The notes beneath the pieces are model-generated. The model was not told the origin of the DNA. It saw only the letters and a program-made list of their open reading frames with translations, and made no database searches. The translations under genes were made by a program, and so were the position numbers. This document shows, in pieces, positions 8,539-18,057 of a DNA stretch of 48,800 bases. Source of the stretch: Pseudomonadota bacterium (lineage in GTDB: Bacteria; Pseudomonadota; Gammaproteobacteria; Steroidobacterales; Steroidobacteraceae); contig JAEWAF010000030.1 of the NCBI GenBank assembly GCA_023391815.1, positions 1-48,800 on the forward strand, in the 5' to 3' direction. Each line of letters opens with the position of its first letter. Position 1 is the first letter of the stretch.

Positions 8539-9948
8539 ATGCAAGTCTTACAAGAACCTTCCCTGCGCCGGAATCGCGCGCTGGTCGCCACGATTGCGCT
8601 CAGCTTTTTGCTGCTGCTGGGTTCGGCCGGGTTGACGTTTCATGTGTCGCGACAAGGCGTCACCGCGGACGAACTGGTCGTGCAGACCATGGAAGTGCAG
8701 CGAGCGCTCAATAAGACATTGCTCACGCTCGGCGGCGCCGAGTCGGGACTGCGCGGTTTTCTCCTCACCGGCAACGAAGATTTTCTCAAACCTCATCAGG
8801 AAGCGGGCGAACTGCTGCCCGAGCAGTTGGCCACGTTGCGCGCGCTGGTTGCGGACAATCCTCCCCAGCTCGCCAATGTCGAAGCATTCGCGCCGTTGAT
8901 TCAGCAGCGGCTGGCCAGCATCGATGCGGCGCTCGCCGCGCATCGTGACGGCCGTCGTGCCGACGCGATCGCTGCGCTTCAGCGCTCCGGCTTGCCGACG
9001 ATGAATGACATTCGGACGCGCATCGAGGCGGCCACGGAATTTGAACAGCAGCGGCTGGTCGCACGTCAGCGCTCGGCCGCCGACCTCCGGGAACACTTCA
9101 CCAGTGCGGTCCTCGTGATGCTGCTCGCATGCGGCATGCTCGCGTTATTCGCGCTCATCAGCGTGCGTCGGTACCTGGCGGCGGTTCACGAAAGTCGGTT
9201 GCGACTCGCCTCTCACAATGCCGAGCTGGAAGAGCGAGTGAATGCTCGGACCGAGGAGCTGGCGAGAACCGCCGAAGCAGCGAACCGCGAGCGCACCCGA
9301 GCCGAATCGTTGTTGACCGACGTCAATCATCGCGTCGGTAACAATCTCGCGCTGGTGTCATCGTTCCTGACGATGCAACAGAAGGCCGTGAAGAATCCCG
9401 ATGCGGCTCGTGCCTTGAACGCCGCCCGCATGCGCGTGCAGGCGATCGCGTCGGCTCATCGCAAGCTGCGCCTCGGGGCGGACTTTGCGACGGTCAAGGT
9501 CAATGAGGTGCTCGGCGCGGTGCTCGATGACATCAGTGCCGGGCTGCCGCCGGGAGATTTGATCCGCATCCAGTGTCAGGTGCAGCCGCTGGAAATCAAC
9601 GCGCGCGACGCGGTGTCGCTCGGCGTGTTGACCAGCGAGTTGGTGATGAATGCGGTCAAGCACGCGTTCGCGCCCGGCGAGCCGGGCGAAGTGAGCGTGG
9701 TCCTCGAGCATGGCGCGGATCGAGTCGCGGTCCTGGAAGTGTCGGACGACGGGATGGGCTGGCACGACAAACATTCCCAAGAAACCGGCGGCCTCGGCGC
9801 GAGGATCATCGACATGGTCTCGCGGCAGTTTGGCGGGCAGCCGGAGCGTTCTGCTCGATTTCACGAAAGCGCGGCTGCGCCGGAGCGTCGACCGGGTACG
9901 CGCATCCGGGTGAACCTCTCCAAGCTCGAGGTGCTACCCGTCTCCTGA
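8539..9948 (+). CDS. CHASE3-containing sensor histidine kinase of the HWE/HisKA_2 class
   Basis: About 469 aa from the ATG at 8539; a TTG 24 bases upstream is the alternative. Two membrane helices (about 11-36 and 187-209) enclose a 150-residue helical periplasmic domain with the CHASE3-like motif GAESGLRGFLLTGNEDFL. A coiled coil (AELEERVNARTEELARTAEAANRERTRAE) leads to the phospho-acceptor box DVNHRVGNNLAL with His264, the form typical of HisKA_2/HWE kinases, and an ATPase with SELVMNAVKHAF (N-box) and DDGMGWHDKH. No response regulator gene is adjacent, so it is an orphan kinase. The ligand is unknown. Confidence 0.9.
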   Translation: MQVLQEPSLRRNRALVATIALSFLLLLGSAGLTFHVSRQGVTADELVVQTMEVQRALNKTLLTLGGAESGLRGFLLTGNEDFLKPHQEAGELLPEQLATLRALVADNPPQLANVEAFAPLIQQRLASIDAALAAHRDGRRADAIAALQRSGLPTMNDIRTRIEAATEFEQQRLVARQRSAADLREHFTSAVLVMLLACGMLALFALISVRRYLAAVHESRLRLASHNAELEERVNARTEELARTAEAANRERTRAESLLTDVNHRVGNNLALVSSFLTMQQKAVKNPDAARALNAARMRVQAIASAHRKLRLGADFATVKVNEVLGAVLDDISAGLPPGDLIRIQCQVQPLEINARDAVSLGVLTSELVMNAVKHAFAPGEPGEVSVVLEHGADRVAVLEVSDDGMGWHDKHSQETGGLGARIIDMVSRQFGGQPERSARFHESAAAPERRPGTRIRVNLSKLEVLPVS

Positions 9949-9959
9949 ACCCGGATCGA

Positions 9960-10238
9960 TCAGTGAGTCACGTCGCGCCGGTTGACCGGGATGTCGACGT
10001 AACGGTGCGCCGGAGCGTCGCTGGCCGGGAAGGTTTCTTTCAACGACTCATCGATCATGTTCTCGTCGGCCGCGACCGGATTGCGGATCCGATAGCGCCG
10101 GGCGATGCCCTTGATCGCCGGCATCGCGATCAACGCCAGTGCACCCACCAGCAGGATCGACTCCACGGTATCGAGGGCCGAGCGCCGGCGAGGCACGTAA
10201 TCTTCATCATCTTCATCGTAGCGCTCGTAGTCGCGCAT
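9960..10238 (-). CDS. Small single-helix membrane protein with PASDAP motif
   Basis: 92 aa. An acidic N-terminus (RYDEDDEDY) is followed by one helix at about 26-43 (VESILLVGALALIAMPAIKG), then DESLKETFPASDAPA, a short motif seen near the C-terminus of many small uncharacterised proteobacterial proteins. AGGAG lies 7 nt upstream of the ATG, a strong ribosome site. Function unknown. It converges with the sensor kinase, ending 12 bp from its stop. Confidence 0.75.
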   Translation of the reverse strand: MRDYERYDEDDEDYVPRRRSALDTVESILLVGALALIAMPAIKGIARRYRIRNPVAADENMIDESLKETFPASDAPAHRYVDIPVNRRDVTH

Positions 10239-10291
10239 GAGCGTTCTCCTTTGTCTCCTAGCGAGACGCTCCGGTCGCGGACGCGGTTCCG

Positions 10292-11104
10292 TCAGGGCAC
10301 TCGGGGCGGCACGATGGGATGCGAGCTGGACAGGCCGCCGTCCACCGCGAAGGCCTGACCGTTGACGTAGGACGCCGCGTCCGACGCCAGGAACAGCGCC
10401 ATGCGCGCGATCTCGATGGGCGCGCCAGCGCGGCGCAGCGGATTGAGTTGACCGATCTTGTTATCGGTGCCGCGCGCCCGGGCCTGATCGAAGATGGGTC
10501 GGGTCATGCCGGTCTCGATCAAGCCAGGACAAATGGCATTGATACGTACGCCGCTGCCGGACAGCTGATAGGCCGTCGTCTGCACCAGGCTGATGACGCC
10601 CGCCTTGCTGGCGCTGTACGGCGTGCCGCCTGCGCCCGAGCGCAAGCCAGCCACCGAGGCGGTACAGATGATCGAGCCCCGCTTGCGCGGTGTCATGACT
10701 CGTGCCGCATGCTTCACGGCGAGGAACGTGCCGATCAGATTGATGGTCAGCACTTGCATCCAATGCTCGGGCGTCTGTTCGTTGAGCGGCACGAGGCCGC
10801 CGCTGATCCCGGCATTGGCGTAGCACACATCGAGCGCGCCGTACTCGCGAACCGCCGCGTCGATGGCGCCGGCGATGTTCGCTTCCTCGGACGAGTCGCT
10901 GACGATGGCGGTGGCGCGACCGTGGTCCTTGCGGATAGTGGATACGGTGTCTTCCACTTCAGCCGCGCGATCCAATGCCACGACCGCTGCGCCCGCCTGT
11001 GCGAACACGATGGCGCTGGCGCGGCCGATGCCGCTCGCGGCGCCGGTGACCAGCGCGACCTTGCCCTTGAGCTGACCTTCTACGGCGGGATCGGGCATCT
11101 GCAT
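10292..11104 (-). CDS. Short-chain dehydrogenase/reductase (classical SDR)
   Basis: 270 aa from the ATG at 11104; a GTG at 11113 is also possible. Motifs in order: GAASGIG near residue 23 (NAD(P) binding), NAGISGG (the NAG motif), the catalytic Ser of TASVAGLRSGAGG, and YSASKAG containing the catalytic Tyr-X3-Lys, then PGLIETGM. The C-terminus (DAASYVNGQAFAVDGGLSSS) is typical of fabG-like SDRs. Substrate cannot be read from the sequence. It is divergent from the acyl-CoA ligase gene across 168 bp, so the two may share control and act on the same acid or alcohol; this is inference. Confidence 0.88.
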   Translation of the reverse strand: MQMPDPAVEGQLKGKVALVTGAASGIGRASAIVFAQAGAAVVALDRAAEVEDTVSTIRKDHGRATAIVSDSSEEANIAGAIDAAVREYGALDVCYANAGISGGLVPLNEQTPEHWMQVLTINLIGTFLAVKHAARVMTPRKRGSIICTASVAGLRSGAGGTPYSASKAGVISLVQTTAYQLSGSGVRINAICPGLIETGMTRPIFDQARARGTDNKIGQLNPLRRAGAPIEIARMALFLASDAASYVNGQAFAVDGGLSSSHPIVPPRVP

Positions 11105-11272
11105 GGTTGTCACACTGCCTGAGAATTGTTTTTCGCAGATCGGAACGCGTTGTATCGAGACAGGCGTCGAGTGTGTCCGTGAGTCTGAATTTATGCAATG
11201 CCGCCGCGGCGCCGCTGTCGGCGCCCATCACGCTGTGGCATTGTGCCGCCCCTCCGCACGGATGAAGCCGCG

Positions 11273-12829
11273 ATGAATCCGACCTCGCCTGAAACATTGC
11301 TCGAGCAGGAATTCGGCCTGATCGCCGACCTGATCCGCGCGTATGCCCGGGAGCGACCCCAGCATCCGGCGCTGATCGATGAACACCGCGGCGTCGGTTA
11401 TGGCGAGCTGGATGAATCGATGGATCGAGTCGCCATTGCCTTGCAACGTGATCGCGTCGGCAGCGGCGAGGCGGTGGCGATTTGTGCTGCCTCGTGCGTG
11501 GAGTATGGCGTCGTGTTTCTGGGCGCTTTACGCGCGGGTGTCGCCGTCGCGCCGTTGTCCCCGTCATCGACGCCGGAATCGCTGGTCACCATGCTTGCCG
11601 ACAGCGGCGCGAAGATTCTGTTTCTGGATGAGAGCGTCGCGACCGCGCTGGCGACCGTCGCTTTGCCGGCCAATTTGCAGTTGGTTCGTCTGGATCGTGC
11701 GCCGGGGGTGAGATCGCTCGATGCCTGGCTCGCTCCCGCGGGTGGCGTGCCGGTGCCTGTGACGATCGCGCCCGACGCGCCGTTCAACATCATCTATTCC
11801 TCCGGCACGACCGGTACGCCGAAAGGGATCGTGCAACCTCACAGCATGCGGTGGGCGCATGTTCGTCGCGCTCGCAACTTCGGTTACGACCGCGAGGCGG
11901 TCACGATCTGCTCCACGCCGCTGTATTCCAATACCACGCTGGTCTCCTTCTTTCCCGCCATCGCCGGCGGGGGTTCAGTCGTCTTGATGGCCAAGTTCGA
12001 CGCCGGCAAGTTCCTCGAACTGTCACAGCGGCACAAAGTGACGCACGCCATGCTGGTGCCGGTTCAGTATCGACGATTGATGGATCGACCCGATTTCGAG
12101 CGCTTCGATCTGAGCAGCTATCGCATGAAGTTCTGTACCAGCGCGCCGTTCGCCGCCTCGCTGAAGGCGGACATTCTGCGTCGCTGGCCGGGCGGCTTGA
12201 TCGAGTACTACGGCATGACCGAAGGCGGCGGCACGTGCGTGCTCCAGGCGCACTTGTTTCCGGACAAGTTGCACACCGTCGGGCAGCCGGCGCCGGGTCA
12301 TGACATCCGCCTGATCGACGAGCAGGGCAAGGAAGTGCGGCCGGGGGAGATCGGCGAGGTGGTCGGCCGCTCGGGCGCCATGATGAACGGCTATTTCAAT
12401 CAGCCCGGCAAGACCGCCGAAGCCGAGTGGTATGACGCCGCCGGCCATCGTTTCATCCGCACCGGCGATGTCGGACGCTTCGATGCGGACGGCTTCCTGA
12501 CCCTGATGGATCGCCGCAAGGACATGATCATTTCCGGCGGCTTCAATATTTATCCGAGCGATCTGGAAGCGGTGCTGTTTCAGCATCCGGCCGTGCGCGA
12601 TGGCGCGGTCGTCGGTGTGCCGTCGAAGGAATGGGGCGAGACGCCGGTCGCGTTCGTCGTGCTACGTCCGGAGGCGACGGCGAGTGCCGACGAAATCAAA
12701 CAATGGGTCAACGAGCGCCTCGGCAAGACGCAGCGTCTGGCCGCCGTCCGGCTGGCGGCCGAGTTGCCTCGAAATGCGATCGGCAAGGTGCTCAAGCGCG
12801 AGCTGCGTGATCAGTACTCCGCCGCTTAG
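11273..12829 (+). CDS. AMP-forming acyl-CoA synthetase / acid-CoA ligase
   Basis: 518 aa. Adenylate-forming enzyme motifs are complete: YSSGTTGTPKG at 175-185 (P-loop), YYGMTEGGG at 312-320, RTGDVGRFDADGFLTLMDRRKDMI at about 396-419 with the hinge Asp, SGGFNIYPSDLE after it, and the catalytic lysine K505 in RNAIGKVLKREL. Length is that of a stand-alone ligase activating a carboxylic acid to its CoA thioester. Long-chain, aromatic and medium-chain acids are all possible. The start at 11273 follows the divergent promoter region shared with the SDR; its stop overlaps by 4 bp with the stop of the convergent esterase. Confidence 0.92.
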   Translation: MNPTSPETLLEQEFGLIADLIRAYARERPQHPALIDEHRGVGYGELDESMDRVAIALQRDRVGSGEAVAICAASCVEYGVVFLGALRAGVAVAPLSPSSTPESLVTMLADSGAKILFLDESVATALATVALPANLQLVRLDRAPGVRSLDAWLAPAGGVPVPVTIAPDAPFNIIYSSGTTGTPKGIVQPHSMRWAHVRRARNFGYDREAVTICSTPLYSNTTLVSFFPAIAGGGSVVLMAKFDAGKFLELSQRHKVTHAMLVPVQYRRLMDRPDFERFDLSSYRMKFCTSAPFAASLKADILRRWPGGLIEYYGMTEGGGTCVLQAHLFPDKLHTVGQPAPGHDIRLIDEQGKEVRPGEIGEVVGRSGAMMNGYFNQPGKTAEAEWYDAAGHRFIRTGDVGRFDADGFLTLMDRRKDMIISGGFNIYPSDLEAVLFQHPAVRDGAVVGVPSKEWGETPVAFVVLRPEATASADEIKQWVNERLGKTQRLAAVRLAAELPRNAIGKVLKRELRDQYSAA

Positions 12830-14424
12830 AAGCCGCCGAAGAACGACTGCACTTTAGCGAGACAGAACGGCGGGACCAGCGTGGCGTGATACACGTCCGC
12901 CACGGCCTGCGCGCCGCCGTCGGTCGCGCCGCCCGCGATCGCGGCGGCGATCACAGCTTCCTTCGCGGCATTGAAACCGAGCTTGATCGTCGTGTCTTCA
13001 CCGCCGAGCGTCGGATCCTCATCCACGTCGAGCACGTGAATCGGCGTCGTCACGCCGGCGGCCCGCCAATACCGCTGCATCAGATCCGTGTTGAGGTAGA
13101 GCACGGTCGGGTCATCGTGCCCGCCGCATAGCTGCACCGGAGAGGTCGGGCTCCAGTTGCGCAGATCGTTGGCCTTGAGCGCGACACGCAATGGATGTGC
13201 CGGCGCGGCCGGCGGCAAACCATCGGTGAAGGCGGGGAATCCGCCATCGGGATGCGCCAGCGAATCCTGCAGATAGCTCGCGCGGTACGCATTCGTGATC
13301 AGATTTTCGGTGCCGAAGCCTCGCGCGAAGACCGGCGCCAGATCCGTTGGCGTGGTTGCAGGAGTGAAGGCGGCGTAAGAGGGATCCGGTGGCGTGCTGT
13401 TGAATAACTGATCTTGCGGCAACAGCCCTTGAGCGAAAACCTGCGAGCGTGGGACCGTGGTCGGGAACAGCGTGTCGATAGTAGGTGCATATCGAGCCTC
13501 GAACGCCTCGGTCGGGGTCGAATAGATGTTGCCGTAGATGCGCTGATACGCGGTCATGAGCCAGCCCACCAGTGCCGGCGCGCTCCGGATCACTTGACCT
13601 TGGAAGATGGCGTCGCCAAACGCCGCTAGCGCATACGGTCCCGACATCGGCGCCGACGCTGTGACGGCTACGCCATTCGTTTGTAGCAAACGATGCGTGG
13701 CCATCGCCACGAATCCGCCCTGGGAATAGCCGGTAATGAAGAGTTTGCCGCCGTCGGTCACGGTCGGCGCGCTGCTCGTCGGGAGCGCGCTGCGAGCGGA
13801 CGCCAGCGCATCGGATGTGTCCTTGGACTGCTGTTCGGCGTGCAGGAACGGATGATAAGGAAGGGTCGACGTGTCGAGGCCCGCGTAGTTCGGCGCCACG
13901 ACGATATAACCTTGCGCGGCAAACGCGATCGCGATCAGCAGACCTTCGCTGTTGTCCGAATTGGAGAGGTCCGCGATGTTGAATGACTTTTCGGGCTGGG
14001 TTCCATGCGCGTACACGACAACGGGTCTCGGCCCCTGGCACGCGCTGTTCGTGCCAGTTGGCACCATCAGCGCGCCCGACGCAGTTGTCGGCTGGCGGGC
14101 CGGGTCCAGCGTGTTGTAGCGGAGCTGATAAACGTCGACACCGCAGGTCGGATCGAGAATGAAATCCACGATGCGAGTGGCGGTGGAGTTCAGGTTCACC
14201 AGGTTGAGCAGATCGGGAATCGCGAACGAGCCGATGCGCGATGGCGGATTTTCGATCAGCGTGCCGGCAGCGGGCGTCGCCGGCGGTGGCGGCTGCGCCT
14301 GGCCGGTGCCGGGGTCGCTATCGCCCGAGTTGCCATGGTCGTTGCCGCTGCACGCGGCGAGCATCAATGCACTGCCGAATACAGCCAATACTTTGCGGCC
14401 CACGGAGCTGAACGCGGTCGACAT
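12826..14424 (-). CDS. Secreted lipoprotein alpha/beta hydrolase (lipase/esterase)
   Basis: 532 aa. The N-terminus is a lipoprotein signal with lipobox LAAC (Cys25), followed by a low-complexity linker rich in Gly/Asp/Pro. The hydrolase shows an oxyanion-like VVVYAHGTQP segment and the nucleophile elbow GYSQGG with Ser234, plus LCGGHDDPTVLYLNTDLMQ near the C-terminus carrying the likely acid residue. This arrangement fits secretory lipases and related esterases. I selected the ATG at 14424 because AAGGA lies 8 nt upstream; another ATG three codons earlier has that same AAGG too close. It converges with the acyl-CoA ligase, possibly releasing the acids that enzyme activates (inference). Confidence 0.85.
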   Translation of the reverse strand: MSTAFSSVGRKVLAVFGSALMLAACSGNDHGNSGDSDPGTGQAQPPPPATPAAGTLIENPPSRIGSFAIPDLLNLVNLNSTATRIVDFILDPTCGVDVYQLRYNTLDPARQPTTASGALMVPTGTNSACQGPRPVVVYAHGTQPEKSFNIADLSNSDNSEGLLIAIAFAAQGYIVVAPNYAGLDTSTLPYHPFLHAEQQSKDTSDALASARSALPTSSAPTVTDGGKLFITGYSQGGFVAMATHRLLQTNGVAVTASAPMSGPYALAAFGDAIFQGQVIRSAPALVGWLMTAYQRIYGNIYSTPTEAFEARYAPTIDTLFPTTVPRSQVFAQGLLPQDQLFNSTPPDPSYAAFTPATTPTDLAPVFARGFGTENLITNAYRASYLQDSLAHPDGGFPAFTDGLPPAAPAHPLRVALKANDLRNWSPTSPVQLCGGHDDPTVLYLNTDLMQRYWRAAGVTTPIHVLDVDEDPTLGGEDTTIKLGFNAAKEAVIAAAIAGGATDGGAQAVADVYHATLVPPFCLAKVQSFFGGF

Positions 14425-14588
14425 TGGATTCATCCTTACGCTGGCGTAGGCACTAATGCGTGAGAGCGGAATCTGGATCGGTCGGGGGTCCAAAATTTTC
14501 CACGGTACCCGTCCCAGGTTCGGCGTCGGGAACCTTCCGGCCGTTTGTGACTTTGATAAGGTTCGTTCTTTGGCTCGTGAGCGCGCGA

Positions 14589-15152
14589 ATGTCCTCGAAA
14601 AAATTACCTACGGATTGGGTCGACGCTGTGTTGCATTTTTGGTTCGAGGAGCTGAGTGAGAACGACTGGTTCAATGGCAGCACCCAAGTCGATGACAAAT
14701 GTCGTTCGCGATTTGGCGCCATCTACGCCGCGCTGAAAGCCGAACCGCTGCAACCGGAGGGCGCCGATGCGCGCACGTTGCTCGCCGGCGTTCTCGTGCT
14801 CGATCAATTTTCGCGCAACATGTTTCGTAAGACGCCGGAAGCGTACGCAACCGATGGTCAGGCACTGGCATTGGCGCGACATGCGGTGGCAAGCGGCAAG
14901 GATCGATCGTTGCCTCCCATGCAGCGGCACTTCATCTACATGCCCTTCATGCACAGCGAGGATGTGGCGGCACAAGCTCAATCGCTGGCGCTGTTCGAAC
15001 AGCTGGGAGTTCCGGATGGCGTGAAATACGCGCGCCATCATCACGACGTGGTCGTGCGCTTTGGCCGTTTCCCACACCGCAACGCCATTCTCGGGCGCCC
15101 GTCGACGCCCGAGGAAGTGGAATTTCTGAAGACTGAGCGGCCGCTCGTCTAA
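14589..15152 (+). CDS. DUF924 family protein
   Basis: 187 aa. It starts MSSKKLPTDWVDAVLHFWFEEL and carries the family's conserved LAGVLVLDQFSRNMFR, RHFIYMPFMHSED and FGRFPHRNAILGR blocks, so the assignment is secure although its biochemical role is unknown. The fold is predicted all-helical, TPR-like. An in-frame extension upstream exists but lacks the conserved pattern and any ribosome site. Its stop overlaps the stop of the convergent MFS gene by 4 bp. Confidence 0.88.
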   Translation: MSSKKLPTDWVDAVLHFWFEELSENDWFNGSTQVDDKCRSRFGAIYAALKAEPLQPEGADARTLLAGVLVLDQFSRNMFRKTPEAYATDGQALALARHAVASGKDRSLPPMQRHFIYMPFMHSEDVAAQAQSLALFEQLGVPDGVKYARHHHDVVVRFGRFPHRNAILGRPSTPEEVEFLKTERPLV

Positions 15153-16540
15153 ATGCCGGCGGCGGCGCGTGCCTGATTGCCGGTTTCGATGTCCTCGCGC
15201 AGCGTCTTGGCCGCGAGGTAGTAATGCAGTGCCGACCACAGATTCATCATCAGCGTCACGCGGATCGACCAGCGCAGACCGTCGGCGAGCGCCAGCTTCT
15301 CGGCGACTCCCTGCGAGACGAAATATTCCCTGAACGCGTCGCTCAGTGCGCCGGTGAACATCGGGCCGAGTCCGAGCCCGATGAAGTTGAGGATCAGCAG
15401 CAGGAACGCCGACGCCAGCGCGCGCTCGCGAAGCCCGACCAATCGATGCGTGGACGCGATACTTGGCCCGAGATAGGCGGCGGCCAGCGCGATGTACAGC
15501 GTGAGTAGCAACAACGCGACGACCGTGTTATCCAGCGCATACACGACCTGGCCGAACGGCACCACGATGATGAGCGTGATCGCCGGAATCCATACATACC
15601 AGCGCGGGTCTTGCGTGCGAGCGTAATAACGATCGCACCACAGGCCGCCCAGATACGTTCCGGACAATCCGCCCAACGCAACCACGATGGCAAGCCAGGC
15701 ACCGACGTCGCCGAGACTCATGCCGTGACTGCGCATGAAGAACGGCGAATAGAACGAGCTCAATCCGTAGCTGACAAACGCATGCAGACCGGCAGCGAGC
15801 GACAGATGGCGGAAAGATTTCTTCGCCCACAGATTGCCCATCACTTGCCTGAACGGCGGCGGCTCGGCGATGACCACCGGAGTGGGTTCGGAGAAGCCGC
15901 GCGGCGGCTCTTTCACGGTGAACTTCAGAATGAGAGCGACGATCAGCCCCGGCAAGCCGACCGTGAAGAAGGCCGCACGCCAGCCATATTCGTGCGCGAC
16001 CAGCCCGCCGACCAGGAAGCCGAGCGCACTGCCGCCATAGACGCCCATCGAATAAATCGACAGCGCCGTGGCGCGCTTCTTCGGCTCGACGTAGTCGCTG
16101 ATGATCGAGTACGCCGACGGACTGCAACCGGCCTCGCCGATTCCGACACCGATGCGCGCGAACAGCAGATGCCAGAAATTCTTCGCCATGCCGCAAAACA
16201 CCGTGAACGCGCTCCAGATCACGATGGACGCGGTGATGATGTTGACCCGATTGCGCGTGTCGGCCATGCGCGCGATGGGGATACCGAGCGTCGAATAGAA
16301 GGCGGCGAACGCCAGGCCGCTCAGCATGCCGAGCTGCCAGTCGTGCAGGTCGAATTCCTGCTTGATGGGCTCGAGCACGATCGACAGGATCTGCCGGTCG
16401 ACGTAGTTGAACACGTAGATGACGAACAGCAGCCAGACGACGTAGTTGCGGTAGGCGTTGCTGGCGGTGAATGCCCCGCTCGTGGCCGTGCCGCTCGCGC
16501 CGACGGCTCGGTCGGCGACCGATCGTGCCTCTACTGCCAT
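15149..16540 (-). CDS. Major facilitator superfamily transporter, Spinster-like
   Basis: 463 aa with about 12 membrane helices. The cytoplasmic N-terminal tail leads to NYVDRQILSIVLEPIKQEF in and after helix 1, then GIPIARMADTRNR (the loop 2-3 signature region), GIGEAGCSPSAYSIISDY in helix 5 and YLGPSIASTHRLV in a later helix; these are typical of spinster-family MFS proteins. I chose the ATG at 16540, which has GGGGG six bases upstream; earlier ATG/GTG codons are weaker. Substrate unknown. It is transcribed away from proA and not obviously part of an operon. Confidence 0.88.
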   Translation of the reverse strand: MAVEARSVADRAVGASGTATSGAFTASNAYRNYVVWLLFVIYVFNYVDRQILSIVLEPIKQEFDLHDWQLGMLSGLAFAAFYSTLGIPIARMADTRNRVNIITASIVIWSAFTVFCGMAKNFWHLLFARIGVGIGEAGCSPSAYSIISDYVEPKKRATALSIYSMGVYGGSALGFLVGGLVAHEYGWRAAFFTVGLPGLIVALILKFTVKEPPRGFSEPTPVVIAEPPPFRQVMGNLWAKKSFRHLSLAAGLHAFVSYGLSSFYSPFFMRSHGMSLGDVGAWLAIVVALGGLSGTYLGGLWCDRYYARTQDPRWYVWIPAITLIIVVPFGQVVYALDNTVVALLLLTLYIALAAAYLGPSIASTHRLVGLRERALASAFLLLILNFIGLGLGPMFTGALSDAFREYFVSQGVAEKLALADGLRWSIRVTLMMNLWSALHYYLAAKTLREDIETGNQARAAAGI

Positions 16541-16729
16541 CGTCATCCCCCTGGTCTCGTGTCGGGTCATTGTGTCATCGCATGAGACGTTTGACAGCGC
16601 GCCGGGAGGTCAAGAAATGACCATGACTGGCCCGATGAAAGCGTGTGGGGCCCTCGGGTTTCGCGGTGTAGAAGCAGGGCGGGCGGTTGACACTTCTTTA
16701 CCCGGGCAGGGTGCCGCTAGAATGAACTC

Positions 16730-18019
16730 ATGAACGCTCCCATTGTGAAACCCGAAGGCGACGCCGCCGCGGTTGCTGAAGTGATGCAGGGCCTGGGCCG
16801 CGCCGCCAAGAGCGCCGCCAAGGCGCTGGCCCAGGCGAGGACTGACGCCAAGAACGCTGCCTTGAAAGCCGCAGCCGCCGCAATCCGCGAGCGACGGTCC
16901 GAGTTGCTGGCCGCCAATCGAGCTGACGTCGAGCAGGCCAAGCAGCGCGGCATCTCGTCGTCGCTGCTCGATCGTCTGGTCTTGAACGAGCAACGCATCG
17001 AAGCCATGGCCCGCGGCATCGAGGAGATCGTCGCTCTGCCGGATCCCATCGGCACCGTCATCACCAGCTGGACTCGTCCGAACGGTTTGAAGATCGAGCG
17101 CGTGCGTGTGCCGCTTGGCGTCGTCGGCATCATTTATGAGAGCCGTCCCAACGTCACCGCCGATGCGGGCGCCCTTTGTTTGAAGTCGGGTAATGCCGTG
17201 ATCCTGCGCGGCGGCAGTGAGAGCAATCGCTCGATCAAAGCAATTCACGAATGTCTGGCGGCGGGGCTGCGCGCTGTCGGCCTGCCCGAGGCGGCCATTC
17301 AAGTTGTGCCGACGACCGATCGCGCGGCAGTGGGTTACATGCTGTCGAGCATGACCGAGTTCATCAACGTGGTCGTGCCTCGGGGCGGTCGCAGTCTGGT
17401 GGAACGAGTGCAGAAGGAAGCGCGCGTGCCTGTCATCGGGCATCTCGATGGCAACTGTCACGTGTATGTGGATCGCGATGCGAACGTGGACATGGCTCGC
17501 GAAGTGGTGCTCAACGCGAAGCTTCGTCGCACAGGCGTTTGCGGGGCTGCGGAGACGGTGTTGTTCGATCGCGCCGGTAATGCCGCTTCGACCGTGCTGA
17601 AGTCACTGCTCGATGCGGGCTGCGAAGTGCGTGGGGACGAAACGTTACAGCGTCTCGACGCGCGCATTAAGCCTGCGGTCGAGGCGGACTGGAGCACCGA
17701 ATATCTCGAGCCCATCATCGCGGCGAAGGTCGTCGATGGCGTCGACGCGGCCATCGCGCACATTGCGAAATACGGGTCGGCCCACACCGAATCCATCGTC
17801 ACGGCCAATCAAGCCACGGCCGAGCGTTTCCTCGGCGGCGTCGACAGCGCCATCGTTTTGCATAACGCCTCGACTCAGTTCGCCGACGGCGGCGAATTCG
17901 GCATGGGCGCGGAGATCGGCATATCGACCGATAAATTCCATGCACGCGGTCCGGTCGGTGTCGAGCAGCTCACCAGCTACAAGTATGTGGTGCGCGGCTC
18001 CGGTCAAATCCGGCCCTGA
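16730..18019 (+). CDS. proA: Glutamate-5-semialdehyde dehydrogenase (gamma-glutamyl phosphate reductase)
   Basis: 429 aa. Typical ProA features: PLGVVGIIYESRPNVTADA at 128-146, KSGNAVILRGGSES at 152-165, VPRGGRSLVERVQKEARVPVIGH at 216-238, and the catalytic cysteine C271 in RTGVCGAAETVL. It reduces glutamyl-5-phosphate with NADPH, the second step of proline synthesis. A TTGACA sequence at 16687 and TAGAAT at 16718 lie upstream but are too far apart to be one promoter. Followed by the OmpA-like gene after 38 bp. Confidence 0.95.
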   Translation: MNAPIVKPEGDAAAVAEVMQGLGRAAKSAAKALAQARTDAKNAALKAAAAAIRERRSELLAANRADVEQAKQRGISSSLLDRLVLNEQRIEAMARGIEEIVALPDPIGTVITSWTRPNGLKIERVRVPLGVVGIIYESRPNVTADAGALCLKSGNAVILRGGSESNRSIKAIHECLAAGLRAVGLPEAAIQVVPTTDRAAVGYMLSSMTEFINVVVPRGGRSLVERVQKEARVPVIGHLDGNCHVYVDRDANVDMAREVVLNAKLRRTGVCGAAETVLFDRAGNAASTVLKSLLDAGCEVRGDETLQRLDARIKPAVEADWSTEYLEPIIAAKVVDGVDAAIAHIAKYGSAHTESIVTANQATAERFLGGVDSAIVLHNASTQFADGGEFGMGAEIGISTDKFHARGPVGVEQLTSYKYVVRGSGQIRP

Positions 18020-18057
18020 CGTATACTTTCGCTCAAATTCGTTCCGGGCCCGTTCGT

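Noticed and set aside
16687..16723. TTGACA and TAGAAT as a sigma-70 promoter of proA
   Set aside because: The spacing of 25 bases is too long for one promoter.
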